From the NCBI GenBank assembly GCA_041191405.1, contig JBEEOW010000001.1:124001-188000 (forward strand): a stretch of DNA of 64,000 bases, in the 5' to 3' direction. The position numbers and the translations under genes are program-made. The notes under the pieces were generated by a model that saw nothing but the letters and a program-made list of their open reading frames with translations, did not search any database and was not told the origin of the DNA. Of the stretch, positions 1 to 9,165 are shown one piece after another; position 1 is the stretch's first letter; the number at the start of each line of letters is the position of its first letter. Source of the stretch: JBEEOW01 sp041191405 (GTDB lineage: Bacteria > Bacteroidota > Bacteroidia > Cytophagales > UBA9547).

Positions 1-864
1 ATACACTGGGTTATCGTGAGTGGTTGGTTTACAAGTTTCTATACAACCACCTTGGTCAACAGCTACATCAATTACAACTGTACCTTTTCGCATTAAACTC
101 AAATCATTTCTACTTACTAAAATTGGCGCTTTAGCCCCCGGAATTAATACAGCACCAATCACCAAATCAGCTTCTTTTAATGCTTTTTTGATATTGTAAT
201 CGTTTGAATAAATGGTTTGTACATTGGCAGGAAGTATTTCAGAAAGCTGACGTAATCTGTTTAAATTTACGTCCATAATAGTTACACTAGCACCCAAACC
301 TGCAGCCATTTTTGCGGCTTGTGTACCAACAATTCCACCGCCTAAAACCAGCACTTTTGCTGGTGCAACGCCTGCAACTCCACCTAAAAGTATGCCTCTA
401 CCTTTTTGTGGCTTTTCTAAATATTTAGCACCTTGTTGAATCGACATTCTGCCTGCCACTTCCGACATTGGCACTAACAAAGGCAAACTTCTGTCTGCAT
501 TTTCAACAGTTTCGTAAGCTATACACACAGCACCGCTTGCAAGCATTGCTTTGGTTAAATCAAGCGACGAAGCAAAATGGAAATAGGTAAAAACTGTATG
601 ATGTGATTTTATAAGTGGATATTCCTGTGGAAGAGGTTCTTTTACTTTAACAATTAATGCAGCTTGTTCAAAAATTTCAGATGCTGTGGCTAATATTATT
701 GCTCCAGCCTGCGTGTATTCATCATCAGGAAAGCCAGAACCTTCGCCAGCATTTTTTTCAACATAAACTGTATGACCAAATTTAACTAACTCCGCAGCTC
801 CAGCTGGAGTTAATGCAACTCTAAACTCTGAGTTTTTAATTTCTTTAGGAACACCAACTATCAT
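1..864 (-). CDS. ald: alanine dehydrogenase, C-terminus cut by window edge
   Basis: NAD-dependent oxidative deamination of L-alanine to pyruvate and ammonia. The 288 visible codons open with MIVGVPKEIKNSEFRVALTP, the conserved N-terminus of the alanine dehydrogenase/PNT family. Around residue 70 the sequence KVKEPLP carries the substrate-binding lysine region, and HFASS follows. A Rossmann motif, VLGGGIVGTQAAKMA, lies near residue 170. The family is usually about 370 residues, so roughly 80 C-terminal residues lie outside the window. The ATG at 862-864 gives the family's normal N-terminus. It is divergent from the acyl-CoA dehydrogenase gene at 1031, with 166 bp between them. The family call is very secure; a PNT alpha subunit is less likely because the N-terminus matches alanine dehydrogenase. 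Confidence 0.95.
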   Translation of the reverse strand, partial: MIVGVPKEIKNSEFRVALTPAGAAELVKFGHTVYVEKNAGEGSGFPDDEYTQAGAIILATASEIFEQAALIVKVKEPLPQEYPLIKSHHTVFTYFHFASSLDLTKAMLASGAVCIAYETVENADRSLPLLVPMSEVAGRMSIQQGAKYLEKPQKGRGILLGGVAGVAPAKVLVLGGGIVGTQAAKMAAGLGASVTIMDVNLNRLRQLSEILPANVQTIYSNDYNIKKALKEADLVIGAVLIPGAKAPILVSRNDLSLMRKGTVVIDVAVDQGGCIETCKPTTHDNPVY

Positions 865-1030
865 ATTAAATGCATTTTCGAGTGTTTAACGAAGGCTATA
901 AACTATGGTTGATAAACTTTGTGATTTTTGATTGTAAAAATATTTAATAAGTACAATCTTTAATGAAAAAATTACAATTTTACTTAAAAAAATAGTTAAA
1001 CTTTAAGATATTCCTTGCGTACAAAACACT

Positions 1031-1921
1031 ATGAAAAAAATTGCAGTTATAGGAGCAGGAACAATGGGGAATGGAATTGCCCATGTTTTTGCGTTACATA
1101 ATTATAAAGTACAGTTGATAGATCAAAATGAAGGTTTATTGTCTGTTGCAATTGAAAAAATTACTACTAATTTAGATAGACAAGTAAAGAAAAATGAAAT
1201 TTCAGAAATTCAAAAAGCTGAAACTTTACAAAATATTTCAATTTTTTCATCATTAGATAGTATAGATTCAAAAACATTTTTGGCAATTGAAGTGGTAACT
1301 GAAAGAGAAGAAATTAAGAAAATTGTTTTATCTAAAATTGCCTCTTTAATTCCAGAAGATGCATTTATATGTTCAAATACATCTTCCATTTCTATTACTA
1401 AGTTAGCAAATTATGTAACTCATCCTGAGCGTTTTATTGGGATGCATTTTATGAATCCTGTGCCGGTAATGCCTTTGGTTGAGGTAATTGCAGGATACAA
1501 AACCAGTGAACAAACCATTGATTCTATTCATCAAATAACAGAAACATTAAATAAAATTCCTTTATTATCTCAAGATTTTCCAGGTTTTGTGGCTAACAGA
1601 ATTTTAATGCCAATGATAAATGAAGCCATAATTACATTAAATGAAGGAGTGGCTGGTGTGAAAGAAATTGATGGAATAATGAAATTAGGTATGAGTCACC
1701 CAATGGGGCCATTACAACTTGCAGATTTTATTGGTTTGGATGTTTGTTTGATGATAATGAGAGTTTTGCATGAAGGTTTAGGGAAAGATAAATATGCTCC
1801 TTCGCCATTGTTGGTAAATATGGTAAATGCAGGAGAATTAGGTGTAAAATCGGGGAGAGGATTTTATGATTATAAAGATGGCATTAAAAATGCTATAGTA
1901 GCATCGCAGTTTAATAGATAA
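1031..1921 (+). CDS. 3-hydroxybutyryl-CoA dehydrogenase
   Basis: NAD(P)-dependent oxidoreductase acting on 3-hydroxyacyl-CoA/acetoacetyl-CoA, cytoplasmic. The 296 residues have an N-terminal Rossmann fold with GAGTMGNGIAHVFA at residues 8-21 and the catalytic-region motif HFMNPVPVMPLVEVI near residue 140. The C-terminal dimerisation domain contains PGFVANRILMPMINEA and GMSHPMGPLQLADFIGLD. The length matches stand-alone Hbd/PaaH enzymes (about 280-295), not the large FadB fusion. It could serve fatty-acid or phenylacetate degradation or polyhydroxybutyrate-type metabolism; nothing nearby decides this. The next gene starts 17 bp downstream, so the two may share a transcript. Confidence 0.93.
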   Translation: MKKIAVIGAGTMGNGIAHVFALHNYKVQLIDQNEGLLSVAIEKITTNLDRQVKKNEISEIQKAETLQNISIFSSLDSIDSKTFLAIEVVTEREEIKKIVLSKIASLIPEDAFICSNTSSISITKLANYVTHPERFIGMHFMNPVPVMPLVEVIAGYKTSEQTIDSIHQITETLNKIPLLSQDFPGFVANRILMPMINEAIITLNEGVAGVKEIDGIMKLGMSHPMGPLQLADFIGLDVCLMIMRVLHEGLGKDKYAPSPLLVNMVNAGELGVKSGRGFYDYKDGIKNAIVASQFNR

Positions 1922-1938
1922 AATATAAATAATTGATT

Positions 1939-2457
1939 ATGAAAAAGATAATAACAACATTTGCATCTGTTTTAATTTCAGGGTTTTTATTTGCACAAGA
2001 TATTTCATTGTTAGACAATGATCATGCATTTTTAGGAATTAGGTTTAATCAAGATAAAGATTCGCTTGCTAGAATTATTGCACCAGCACCATCAAGTGGT
2101 GATGAAAAAGAGCAAGTTGAAGTTTATAGGGTTATTAAAAAACAGTTTTATCAATTTGGAACTTGTCCATTCAAAGAATTTAATTTGAGCTTTTGGAATA
2201 ACAAAGTGGACATGATGTTAATTGATGTAACACCTGAAAATGCTGCAAAATTACTTGAAGAGTTGGAGTCAGTTTACGGAAAAGCAACTAAACCTAATCC
2301 AAGAAACGAGATTTATGTATGGCAAGGAAAACGAGTATTTATGCAATATGTAAAAGTTGGTGGAGCTGCATCTTTAACAATCTCTTCAAACGTAGTTAAA
2401 AAAGCTAAGGAAGAATGGAAAAAGAAAAAGTTTGAAAAAATGATAGATAGTTATTAA
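1939..2457 (+). CDS. secreted protein of unknown function
   Basis: I do not recognise the family. The ATG at 1939 gives MKKIITTFASVLISGFLFAQ, a typical Bacteroidota signal peptide probably cut after FAQ. A TTG six bases upstream is in frame but adds nothing. The mature part is about 150 residues of mixed alpha/beta character without Cys pairs or repeats: NDHAFLGIRFNQDKDS near the start, then FNLSFWNNKVDMMLIDVT, and a Lys-rich tail KEEWKKKKFEKMIDSY. It is probably periplasmic. It follows the 3-hydroxybutyryl-CoA dehydrogenase after 17 bp and ends just before a bidirectional terminator. Confidence 0.8.
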   Translation: MKKIITTFASVLISGFLFAQDISLLDNDHAFLGIRFNQDKDSLARIIAPAPSSGDEKEQVEVYRVIKKQFYQFGTCPFKEFNLSFWNNKVDMMLIDVTPENAAKLLEELESVYGKATKPNPRNEIYVWQGKRVFMQYVKVGGAASLTISSNVVKKAKEEWKKKKFEKMIDSY

Positions 2458-2485
2458 GATTTAAGATTTTAGACTTTGTAAACAT

Positions 2486-2523
2486 AAAAAAGGTTCGTTG
2501 AAATTAATCAACGAACCTTTTTT
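2486..2523. terminator. bidirectional intrinsic terminator
   Basis: A perfect 10-bp stem (GGTTCGTTGA at 2492-2501 with its complement at 2508-2517) closes a 6-nt AATTAA loop. It is extended by A runs on the left and T runs on the right. It sits between the convergent genes ending at 2457 and 2543 and can end transcription in both directions. Confidence 0.9.
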
Positions 2524-2542
2524 ATTGCAAAGAAATATACAA

Positions 2543-3334
2543 TTATTGAGCAGTTGTATTACCAATTTCTTTAGTCTCACCATATTGGAATGAGCTACTA
2601 TTGTCACCAAACCCAAATAAACCTTGGAATTCCCAGTCTTTTTGAGTATTTGGAGTTACAGTAGAATTAGTTGTTTGGTAATCTAAAGAGAAAGTAACTT
2701 CTTCACCTTCTGGTAAAGAATTAGCGAAAGTAAATGTACCATCGCTATTTGTAGTAGTAGTGAAAATGTTTGGTTCTAAACTATTCGAAACTCTTGCAAT
2801 GATTTTTGTACCAGGTACAATTGGAGTATTAGATGTTGAACCATCGAAATCGAAATTACCTAATATTTTACCTTTGAAAGTAGCCCCAATTCTTGGTAAT
2901 GTAACAGCGATTCTACTAGAAGATTCTTGCACTGCATCTGTACCAGCATTTGTTCCAGTTGAAGTAAGATTGAATGAACCATCATATTCAATAAATCCTG
3001 ATGTGTTACGAGATAAATAACCTGATGGAGCTTTTACAAATACAGAAACAGAACCTTCAGTAAGATTTGCAAAATATGCAATTCCTGATTCATCAACTGT
3101 TACTGTTTTATTTACTCCATTGTTGCTAATAGTTACAGTACAACCATTTAAACCAGCAGTTCTAACTGATCCAGTTGAAGAGGCTAATACATGTACTGAT
3201 AAAGACAATTTAGATGTTCCGTTTGGTACATTGTTTTCTTGAACTGGAGTTACAACTTCTTTGTCCTCTTTTGAACAAGACATTGCCATTAATGCTAATG
3301 AAGCAACTAATAGAGTTTTAGTGATTTTTTTCAT
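2543..3334 (-). CDS. surface or periplasmic lipoprotein with Ig-like/regulatory repeats
   Basis: The N-terminus MKKITKTLLVASLALMAMSC ends in a lipobox with the lipidated Cys at residue 20, followed by SKEDKEVV. An acidic stretch after the Cys resembles the surface lipoprotein export signal known in Bacteroidota. The rest looks like two beta-sandwich modules. The first, about residues 42-110, contains GCTVTISNNGVNKTV and GIAYFANLTEGSVSVFVKAP, as in carboxypeptidase-regulatory-like folds. The second, about 150-225, contains GKILGNFDFDGS and TTNSDGTFTFANSLPEGEEV. No catalytic residues are evident. Function is unknown; an adhesive or structural role is inference. Confidence 0.75.
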   Translation of the reverse strand: MKKITKTLLVASLALMAMSCSKEDKEVVTPVQENNVPNGTSKLSLSVHVLASSTGSVRTAGLNGCTVTISNNGVNKTVTVDESGIAYFANLTEGSVSVFVKAPSGYLSRNTSGFIEYDGSFNLTSTGTNAGTDAVQESSSRIAVTLPRIGATFKGKILGNFDFDGSTSNTPIVPGTKIIARVSNSLEPNIFTTTTNSDGTFTFANSLPEGEEVTFSLDYQTTNSTVTPNTQKDWEFQGLFGFGDNSSSFQYGETKEIGNTTAQ

Positions 3335-3495
3335 TATGATAGTAAAATTTATGTGTTTAATAATTTCAATATTAAGTACTTTTGCTGAGATAAAAAAATT
3401 TAATGATTTATTTTAAATAGTAATTTATTTGTATTGAAATGTTTTTTATCAAATTTTAAGTGATTTTTATATAATTATTAAGGTAGTGTAATATT

Positions 3496-3972
3496 TTACT
3501 TGTGTTCCTGAAATGCTAATACAATTACCTCAATTGCAGTGAATAACACATGTAAATCTTTGTCTGATTCTTTGCTATTTTCATGCTCAAATAAGCCTAA
3601 AATTTCATCAGAAACTAATTTTGCCAAGCCTGTTTGTACTTCTGCAATATGTGTAAATGGTTTGTAGCTTTTATCTGAAACTGCTTCAACGGATTGTAAA
3701 AGTTTACTTTCTTGTGCTTCTAATTCAGCTTCGGTAATTGGAGAATTTAAATCATTTACAACTTTATAGCATCTCCAAACCAGTGTGGCTAGGTAATCTA
3801 AACAATCTCTACTTTCGTCGAAGTTTAAATCAGCACTCATTTCTTGCATATATTGCATTACTGCAACTTGTTCGTTTGCAAATGTTTGCACCATTTCTTT
3901 GGCTTCACTTTGCGAACAGTTGTGCATCATTTTTTCAACCAACTGTAATTGTAATGAGTTTATCGATTTCAT
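3496..3972 (-). CDS. small alpha-helical hypothetical protein
   Basis: 158 residues, family not recognised. It has no signal peptide or membrane segment and is rich in Leu, Glu and Ala. Amphipathic helices cover nearly the whole length (for example LQLQLVEKMMHNCSQSEAKE near the start and LFTAIEVIVLAFQEHK at the end), suggesting an all-helical cytoplasmic bundle. It lies 92 bp downstream of smc on the same strand, after smc's stop, and 161 bp upstream of the lipoprotein gene, so co-transcription with either is unproven. Codon use matches its neighbours, which supports a real gene. Confidence 0.7.
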   Translation of the reverse strand: MKSINSLQLQLVEKMMHNCSQSEAKEMVQTFANEQVAVMQYMQEMSADLNFDESRDCLDYLATLVWRCYKVVNDLNSPITEAELEAQESKLLQSVEAVSDKSYKPFTHIAEVQTGLAKLVSDEILGLFEHENSKESDKDLHVLFTAIEVIVLAFQEHK

Positions 3973-4064
3973 AATATTGATATTTTGTCTGAATCAGAAT
4001 TTACAGAATTAAAGAATTTTCAGGATTTTAACTAAATTAAAAATTGGTATTTAAACTCAACTTC

Positions 4065-7000
4065 TTACACCAACGCCCTTAAATCCACAGGTACAACTCT
4101 CGAAACGCCCTGCTCAAGCATAGTGACACCATAAATAACATCTGTGCTAGCCATTGTACGTTTGTTGTGTGTAACTACAATAAATTGAGAATCAGCGGAG
4201 AATTTGCGAATGATATTGTTGAATTTATCAATATTTGCATCATCCAAAGGTGCATCTACCTCATCAAATATACAGAATGGTGCTGGTTTTAGGAGATAAA
4301 TTGAGAACAATAACGATATCGCAGTTAGAGTTTTTTCACCTCCTGAAAGCTGGTTGATAGTTAACGGACGCTTACCTTTTGGACGTGCAATGATCTCAAT
4401 TGGAGATTCTGTTGGCTCATTAGGGTAAGTTAATTTTAAATCGCAACTATCTTCATCTGAAAATAATGACCTAAATACTTTGATAAAGTTTTCTCTAATT
4501 TCATTGAACGCATCCAAGAAAGTTTGACGAGCAACTATATCAATTTCACTAATTGTTTCCATTAATGATTTCTTAGCATTCAGTAAATCAGCCTTTTGGT
4601 CAGTAATAAACGTGAATCGTTGTTTAATTTCATTGTAAGCTTCCATGGCCATAGGGTTAATTGGACCTATTTTTTCCATGTTTTGCTTCAATGTATTTAG
4701 TTTGTGCTGAATTTCTTTTTCAGATAAATCAGTTTGTAATTTTTCATCATCCAAATCTGACAGTTTTACCTCAAACTCAACGCCTAATCGTTCTTGGATT
4801 GCTGTTAAACTGATTTTTTCTTCATTAATTTTATTGTTCAGTTCAACTAAAATTAAATCAATTGCTTCTCGGTTTTTCTGGATTTCTTTGATTTCTTTTT
4901 CAAACAAATCTATCTGACCACGATTACCATAATATTCTTTTTCGGCCTCACTTAATCCACCTTCAATGGCTTCTTTTTCTTTGTAAAGCTCAACCAATTC
5001 ATCTTCCGAAACTTCAGCATTGTTTAACATTGCTTTGATATCGGCATCAACTTTCTTTAAATCTTCAGTATTTTTAAGTACACGTTGCAAACTACTTTCG
5101 GCGGCGGTTTTCTTGTAGCCAATTTCTTGCTCGGTACTATTTAATTTATTTTTTAATTGATGATAAAAAATATTTTCTTGGTTAAATGCATTAGAACGCT
5201 GTTGTAAAGTTTCATTTCTTAACAATAACTCTTTATTTAAATCATTGATATCAAGTTCAATGTCGTTTAAATTTGCTTTTGCTTCGGCTAAATTTGGCTT
5301 TACAGCTTCCATTTCAGCTCTGATAGCATCCATTTTTTCAAGAATTTCATCTTTACGTCCTGCGGTTGATGAAAGTAAACTGCTCAACTGTTCTTTACGT
5401 GTTTCAAGCGAAACCAAATCATTGCCAAGTCTATTTAAATCAACTTTAACAGCCTCAATATCTGATTTGTAAGTTTTATTTTTTAATTCTTGAAATGCAT
5501 TTAACTTATCATTCAAAACTTCTTTGATACTGTTCGCTTTGTTAGTTAGCGTAACAATTTCCTTTTCAAGTTTTTCAAGATTTTTTGCTCTACCAATACG
5601 TTTACCTTCAAATAATCCAACGGAACCACCCGAAATACTAAATCTGCGTTTGGCAAGTTTACCATTTTGGGTAATGATAACAGCATTAGTATCAGGAATT
5701 TGTTCTTGGTTTTCAAAAACTATATATACATCATTAAGGACATATTCAACTAATTTTTGGTAACGTGGGTCGTATTCAACTAAATCTAAAGCTCGTTTAG
5801 CGTGTGGAATATTTTTTGGCTCTGCTACTATAAAATTGTCGAATGCAGAAGTTACAAAAAAGTTTGCTTTACCTTTACTTGCCTCCGAAAGCATGTTAAC
5901 TGCCTGTAAAGCTTGTTGTTCCTGTTCAACTACATAATAATTCATGTAGTTTTCAAGATAGTTTTCTATTGGAATTCTAAATTCTTCGTCGCAAGTTACA
6001 ATATCTGATAGGAGAGGAGCTTCTTTTGCCCATTGCGAATTTTTTCTTAAAAAACGAACTGCATCAGGGAAACCTTCTAGGTTCTCTACCAGCGACTTAG
6101 TTAAATTAAACTCATTCTGACGTGCATCAAGTTTTCTGTTTAATTTAACATTTTCGTCTTTTATTTTATCAATTTCCGCCGACATAGCCTCAATATCTGC
6201 ATTCAGCTTTTCTTCAGCTTCGATGAAAATATTTAATTGACGCTGAGCAATATCGAGTTGGGTTTTTACAAGTGAAATTTTTGATTCGAAATCCGATAAC
6301 GATGCCACATGAGAGTTGCTATCATTATCATTTTTTTCAAGTTCTTGTTGAAAAGTACTAAGTTGTATCTCGCTAATTTCTAGCGTTTTATTGAATTGAA
6401 ATACTTTTGCTTCTTCTTGTTTTAGTTTATTGTTTAAAACCGTAGAACGTTCTTGTAAAACTACTAAACCTTCTTTTTCTTGTTCGTAATCGGTTTTTAA
6501 AATCGCTAATTTTGCTTCTAACTCGTTGAATTGCTTTTCAGTAGAAATTAATTCATCGGTCAGTGATTTTACACTAAACTCTGCACGTTCATGACTTTTT
6601 TTATCAAGTTCAATTTGTTCGTGTAGTTTGGTAAGTGATTCATTTAAATACCTAACTCTCTCATTTTTAATCTTTTTCTCTGATTCATATTGCCTAATTT
6701 TAGCAATATGTTCGTTCAAAGCTTTCTGACGAGATGAAAGTAGTTTTTCTCTATTTACTAAATCCGCCTTGAATTTACTTATTTCGGCTTCTTTGGTGGC
6801 TAAGTCTTTGTTTAATACCGTTTTTCTGTCAATTTCGGTATCAACTTTAGTTTTTAAATTCGCTAAAGATTCATGAAACTTTTTGATACTCAAGCCTGCA
6901 ATTAAAATACTGAATTTCTTGTATTCGTCTTTTATTACAAAGTATTTCTCAGTCTGTTTCGCCTGTTTTTCAAGCGATTTCATGTTTTTTTCAATCTCAA

Positions 7001-7586
7001 AAAGTAAGTCATCCACACGAGCCAAGTCAGCATCGGTGTCTTCAAGTTTGCGAAGCGTTTCTTTTTTACGGATTTTAAATTTTGAAATACCCGCAGCTTC
7101 TTCAAACAAGTTTCTACGTGAATTGTCTTTGTCGTTCAAAATGTCGTCAACCATTTTGAGCTCGATAATTGCGTAACTATCCGGACCAATTCCTGTATCT
7201 AAAAATAAGTTTGTTATATCTTTTAATCTACAAGTAACACCATTCAATAAATATTCACTATCGCCAGTTCGGTAATAGCGACGAGTAATGGTAACTTCCG
7301 AATATTCAGTAGGTAATAAGTTTTTGGTATTGTTAAAAGTGATTGAAACTTCGGCTAGTTGTTGTGCTTTTCGGTTACGAGTTCCATTAAAAATAATGTT
7401 TTCCATTTTTTCGGAACGCAAGTTTCTGGTTTTTTGCTCACCCAAAACCCAACGAATAGAGTCAACCACATTTGATTTTCCACAACCATTTGGGCCAACA
7501 ATACCTGTAATTCCTTGGTCAAAATTAATTACGACCTTATCTCCAAAACTTTTAAAACCTTTAATTTCGAGCTTACTCAGCTGCAT
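4065..7586 (-). CDS. smc: chromosome segregation protein SMC (condensin)
   Basis: ATPase core of the bacterial condensin, which compacts and segregates the nucleoid together with ScpA and ScpB (not in this window). 1173 residues, the usual SMC length. The N-terminal head holds Walker A GPNGCGKS at residues 31-38. Long coiled coils follow on both sides of a hinge around residues 490-650 (GFPDAVRFLRKNSQWAKEAP at its start). The C-terminal head holds the signature LSGGEKTLTA near 1080 and Walker B FCIFDEVDAPLDDAN near 1107. The ATG is placed directly before the conserved LSKLEIKGFKSFGDK. The gene is alone in its direction; the 290-bp upstream gap contains a dispersed repeat and the tandem array of the ATPase gene. 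Confidence 0.97.
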   Translation of the reverse strand: MQLSKLEIKGFKSFGDKVVINFDQGITGIVGPNGCGKSNVVDSIRWVLGEQKTRNLRSEKMENIIFNGTRNRKAQQLAEVSITFNNTKNLLPTEYSEVTITRRYYRTGDSEYLLNGVTCRLKDITNLFLDTGIGPDSYAIIELKMVDDILNDKDNSRRNLFEEAAGISKFKIRKKETLRKLEDTDADLARVDDLLFEIEKNMKSLEKQAKQTEKYFVIKDEYKKFSILIAGLSIKKFHESLANLKTKVDTEIDRKTVLNKDLATKEAEISKFKADLVNREKLLSSRQKALNEHIAKIRQYESEKKIKNERVRYLNESLTKLHEQIELDKKSHERAEFSVKSLTDELISTEKQFNELEAKLAILKTDYEQEKEGLVVLQERSTVLNNKLKQEEAKVFQFNKTLEISEIQLSTFQQELEKNDNDSNSHVASLSDFESKISLVKTQLDIAQRQLNIFIEAEEKLNADIEAMSAEIDKIKDENVKLNRKLDARQNEFNLTKSLVENLEGFPDAVRFLRKNSQWAKEAPLLSDIVTCDEEFRIPIENYLENYMNYYVVEQEQQALQAVNMLSEASKGKANFFVTSAFDNFIVAEPKNIPHAKRALDLVEYDPRYQKLVEYVLNDVYIVFENQEQIPDTNAVIITQNGKLAKRRFSISGGSVGLFEGKRIGRAKNLEKLEKEIVTLTNKANSIKEVLNDKLNAFQELKNKTYKSDIEAVKVDLNRLGNDLVSLETRKEQLSSLLSSTAGRKDEILEKMDAIRAEMEAVKPNLAEAKANLNDIELDINDLNKELLLRNETLQQRSNAFNQENIFYHQLKNKLNSTEQEIGYKKTAAESSLQRVLKNTEDLKKVDADIKAMLNNAEVSEDELVELYKEKEAIEGGLSEAEKEYYGNRGQIDLFEKEIKEIQKNREAIDLILVELNNKINEEKISLTAIQERLGVEFEVKLSDLDDEKLQTDLSEKEIQHKLNTLKQNMEKIGPINPMAMEAYNEIKQRFTFITDQKADLLNAKKSLMETISEIDIVARQTFLDAFNEIRENFIKVFRSLFSDEDSCDLKLTYPNEPTESPIEIIARPKGKRPLTINQLSGGEKTLTAISLLFSIYLLKPAPFCIFDEVDAPLDDANIDKFNNIIRKFSADSQFIVVTHNKRTMASTDVIYGVTMLEQGVSRVVPVDLRALV

Positions 7587-7622
7587 AAGTAATTAATAAT
7601 GAGTAATTAATAATTAATATTT
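7587..7622. repeat. dispersed AT-rich repeat, TAATTAATAATT type
   Basis: Directly in front of smc the sequence repeats AGTAATTAATAAT-like units (7590-7620). The same word occurs as an imperfect inverted pair at 27763-27886. No coding potential is seen. It belongs to a set of three short intergenic repeat families in this window. Confidence 0.55.
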
Positions 7623-7748
7623 TATAGTCGAAATTTTATTATTGAAAAAACTCTATTTTGACTATTCTTGCGAAGATACAAGATAATTGACAGAAAATTT
7701 AACATAGACATTGAAAAGTGTGTTTTTTATAGATTTTGTTCGCTGTTG

Positions 7749-7863
7749 AAATGTAATTTTGTGTTTTAGTAAAATGTAAATTTGTATTTTATTAAAATGT
7801 AAAAATATATTTTAGTAAAATGTAAAATTGTATTTTAGTAAAATGTATATTTGTGCATTAGTA
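7749..7863. repeat. five tandem copies of a 23-bp unit upstream of the ATPase gene
   Basis: Five head-to-tail units of exactly 23 bp run from 7749 to 7863: 7749-7771, 7772-7794, 7795-7817, 7818-7840 and 7841-7863. Each starts with AAATGTA and ends with TTAGTA or TTATTA. The junction word TTTTAGTAAAA is nearly self-complementary, so each unit boundary could be a protein-binding half-palindrome. The array stops 13 bp before the GTG start of the DUF4143-type ATPase. Roles as an operator array, an iteron-like site or a phase-variable promoter spacer are all inference. There are no spacers between units, so it is not a CRISPR. Confidence 0.9.
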
Positions 7864-7876
7864 AAGCACAAAAGTT

Positions 7877-9100
7877 GTGGTTTTAAAATCTGAAATAGAA
7901 ATATCATACAAACAGCAACAAGTTTCTCTTGCAAAGAAAAATGTAACTGAATACAGAGAAAAATTGTCGCAAGTACAATTAAGTGAAGCTTTTATAGTTA
8001 TCATTACAGGTATTAGACGTTGTGGTAAAAGTACTTTGATACAACAGTTGATAAAATCTGTAAATGATAAATCATGTGCTTTTTTTAACTTTGAAGACCC
8101 TCGAATATATGGTTTTGATAATACAGATTTTGTTAAATTAGATGAGATAATTGGTACTGGAAATAAGTTTTATTTCTTTGATGAAATACAAAATGTAGAA
8201 AATTGGGAAGTATTTGTCCGTAATTTACACGATAGAGAAAAGGTAATATGTGTTACGGGTTCAAATGCATCCTTATTAAGTAGAGAATTAGGCACTAAAC
8301 TCACAGGTAGAAGTGTGCAAATAGAGTTGTTACCATTTTCATATACAGAATATTGCTCATTCAAAAAACTGCATCACAATGCTGATTCTTACAAATTGTA
8401 TATAGCTGAAGGAGGTTTTCCTAGTTTTGTAAAAGTTGGGAATAAGGAGATATTGCAACAGTTATTTAGGGATATCATATACAGAGATATTATTGTAAGG
8501 CATGGTGTTAGAAATGAAAAAACATTGATAAGCATAGCCTTATATTTGATTTCTAATGCAGGCAAAGAGTTTTCATATACCAATATAAAAAACACATTTT
8601 CAGTAGGTTCAGTAAACTCCGTAATGGATTATGTAAGCTGGTTTGAGGATAGTTATCTGATGTTTACTTTACCAAGATTTAGTTGGTCGCTAAAAAGTGT
8701 TGCTGTAAACCCTAAAAAAATATATGTAATTGATACCGGTTTTGGAGATGCCAATTCTTTAAGTTTTTCTGCGGATTATGGACGAATGTTTGAAAATGCA
8801 GTTTACTTACAATTGCGTCGCAAATTTAAGGAAATGTATTATTTCAGAGAAAAAGGGAAATGTGATTTTGTGGTAAAAGAACAAGATAAAATTACACATG
8901 CCATACAAGTTTGCTTAGAATTAAACGCTGAAAATAAGGCAAGGGAAGTCAATGGATTAATAGAAGCATTGCAGTTTTTTAACCTTGAAACTGGCTATAT
9001 AATCACTATAAATCAAGAAGATGAATTAATAAAAGATGCTAAAAAAGTACATTTAATTCCTGCTTGGAAATGGACTGTTGAAATGAATATGCAGGCTTAA
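7877..9100 (+). CDS. AAA-family ATPase with DUF4143 C-terminal domain
   Basis: 407 residues. The N-terminal AAA_14-type P-loop domain has Walker A GIRRCGKSTL near residue 48 and Walker B FYFFDEIQNVENWE near residue 98. A sensor-like VTGSNASLLSRELGTKLTGR follows near 136. The C-terminal half (FVKVGN..., then RMFENAVYLQLRRKF and YYFREKGKCDFVVKE) matches DUF4143 proteins, whose end resembles PD-(D/E)XK nuclease folds: E..V.L.L.R and CDFVV carry the E and D positions. These ATPases are widespread, often horizontally acquired, and of unknown biochemical role. The GTG at 7877 is the only reasonable start. The gene is monocistronic, led by a 23-bp tandem array and closed by a terminator. Confidence 0.88.
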   Translation: MVLKSEIEISYKQQQVSLAKKNVTEYREKLSQVQLSEAFIVIITGIRRCGKSTLIQQLIKSVNDKSCAFFNFEDPRIYGFDNTDFVKLDEIIGTGNKFYFFDEIQNVENWEVFVRNLHDREKVICVTGSNASLLSRELGTKLTGRSVQIELLPFSYTEYCSFKKLHHNADSYKLYIAEGGFPSFVKVGNKEILQQLFRDIIYRDIIVRHGVRNEKTLISIALYLISNAGKEFSYTNIKNTFSVGSVNSVMDYVSWFEDSYLMFTLPRFSWSLKSVAVNPKKIYVIDTGFGDANSLSFSADYGRMFENAVYLQLRRKFKEMYYFREKGKCDFVVKEQDKITHAIQVCLELNAENKAREVNGLIEALQFFNLETGYIITINQEDELIKDAKKVHLIPAWKWTVEMNMQA

Positions 9101-9105
9101 CAACA

Positions 9106-9138
9106 AAATAGCCCAAAGTTTAAAACCTTGGGCTATTT
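9106..9138. terminator. bidirectional intrinsic terminator
   Basis: An 11-bp perfect stem, AAATAGCCCAA at 9106-9116 with its complement at 9128-9138, encloses an 11-nt loop. It lies between the ATPase gene ending at 9100 and the convergent PD40/OmpA gene ending at 9166. The A and T ends of the stem allow action in both directions. Confidence 0.88.
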
Positions 9139-9165
9139 CTTAAATTCTATATTCTTTAATCTAAA

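Noticed and set aside
4065..7586. Several 75-100 residue plus-strand frames inside smc
   Set aside because: They are antisense shadows, rich in Ser and Phe, without family features; the SMC frame is certain.
7749..7863. CRISPR-like repeat array
   Set aside because: Units abut directly with no spacers and vary slightly; no cas gene is present.
7877..9100. ATPase gene as part of a transposon
   Set aside because: No transposase, terminal inverted repeats or target duplication could be seen around it.
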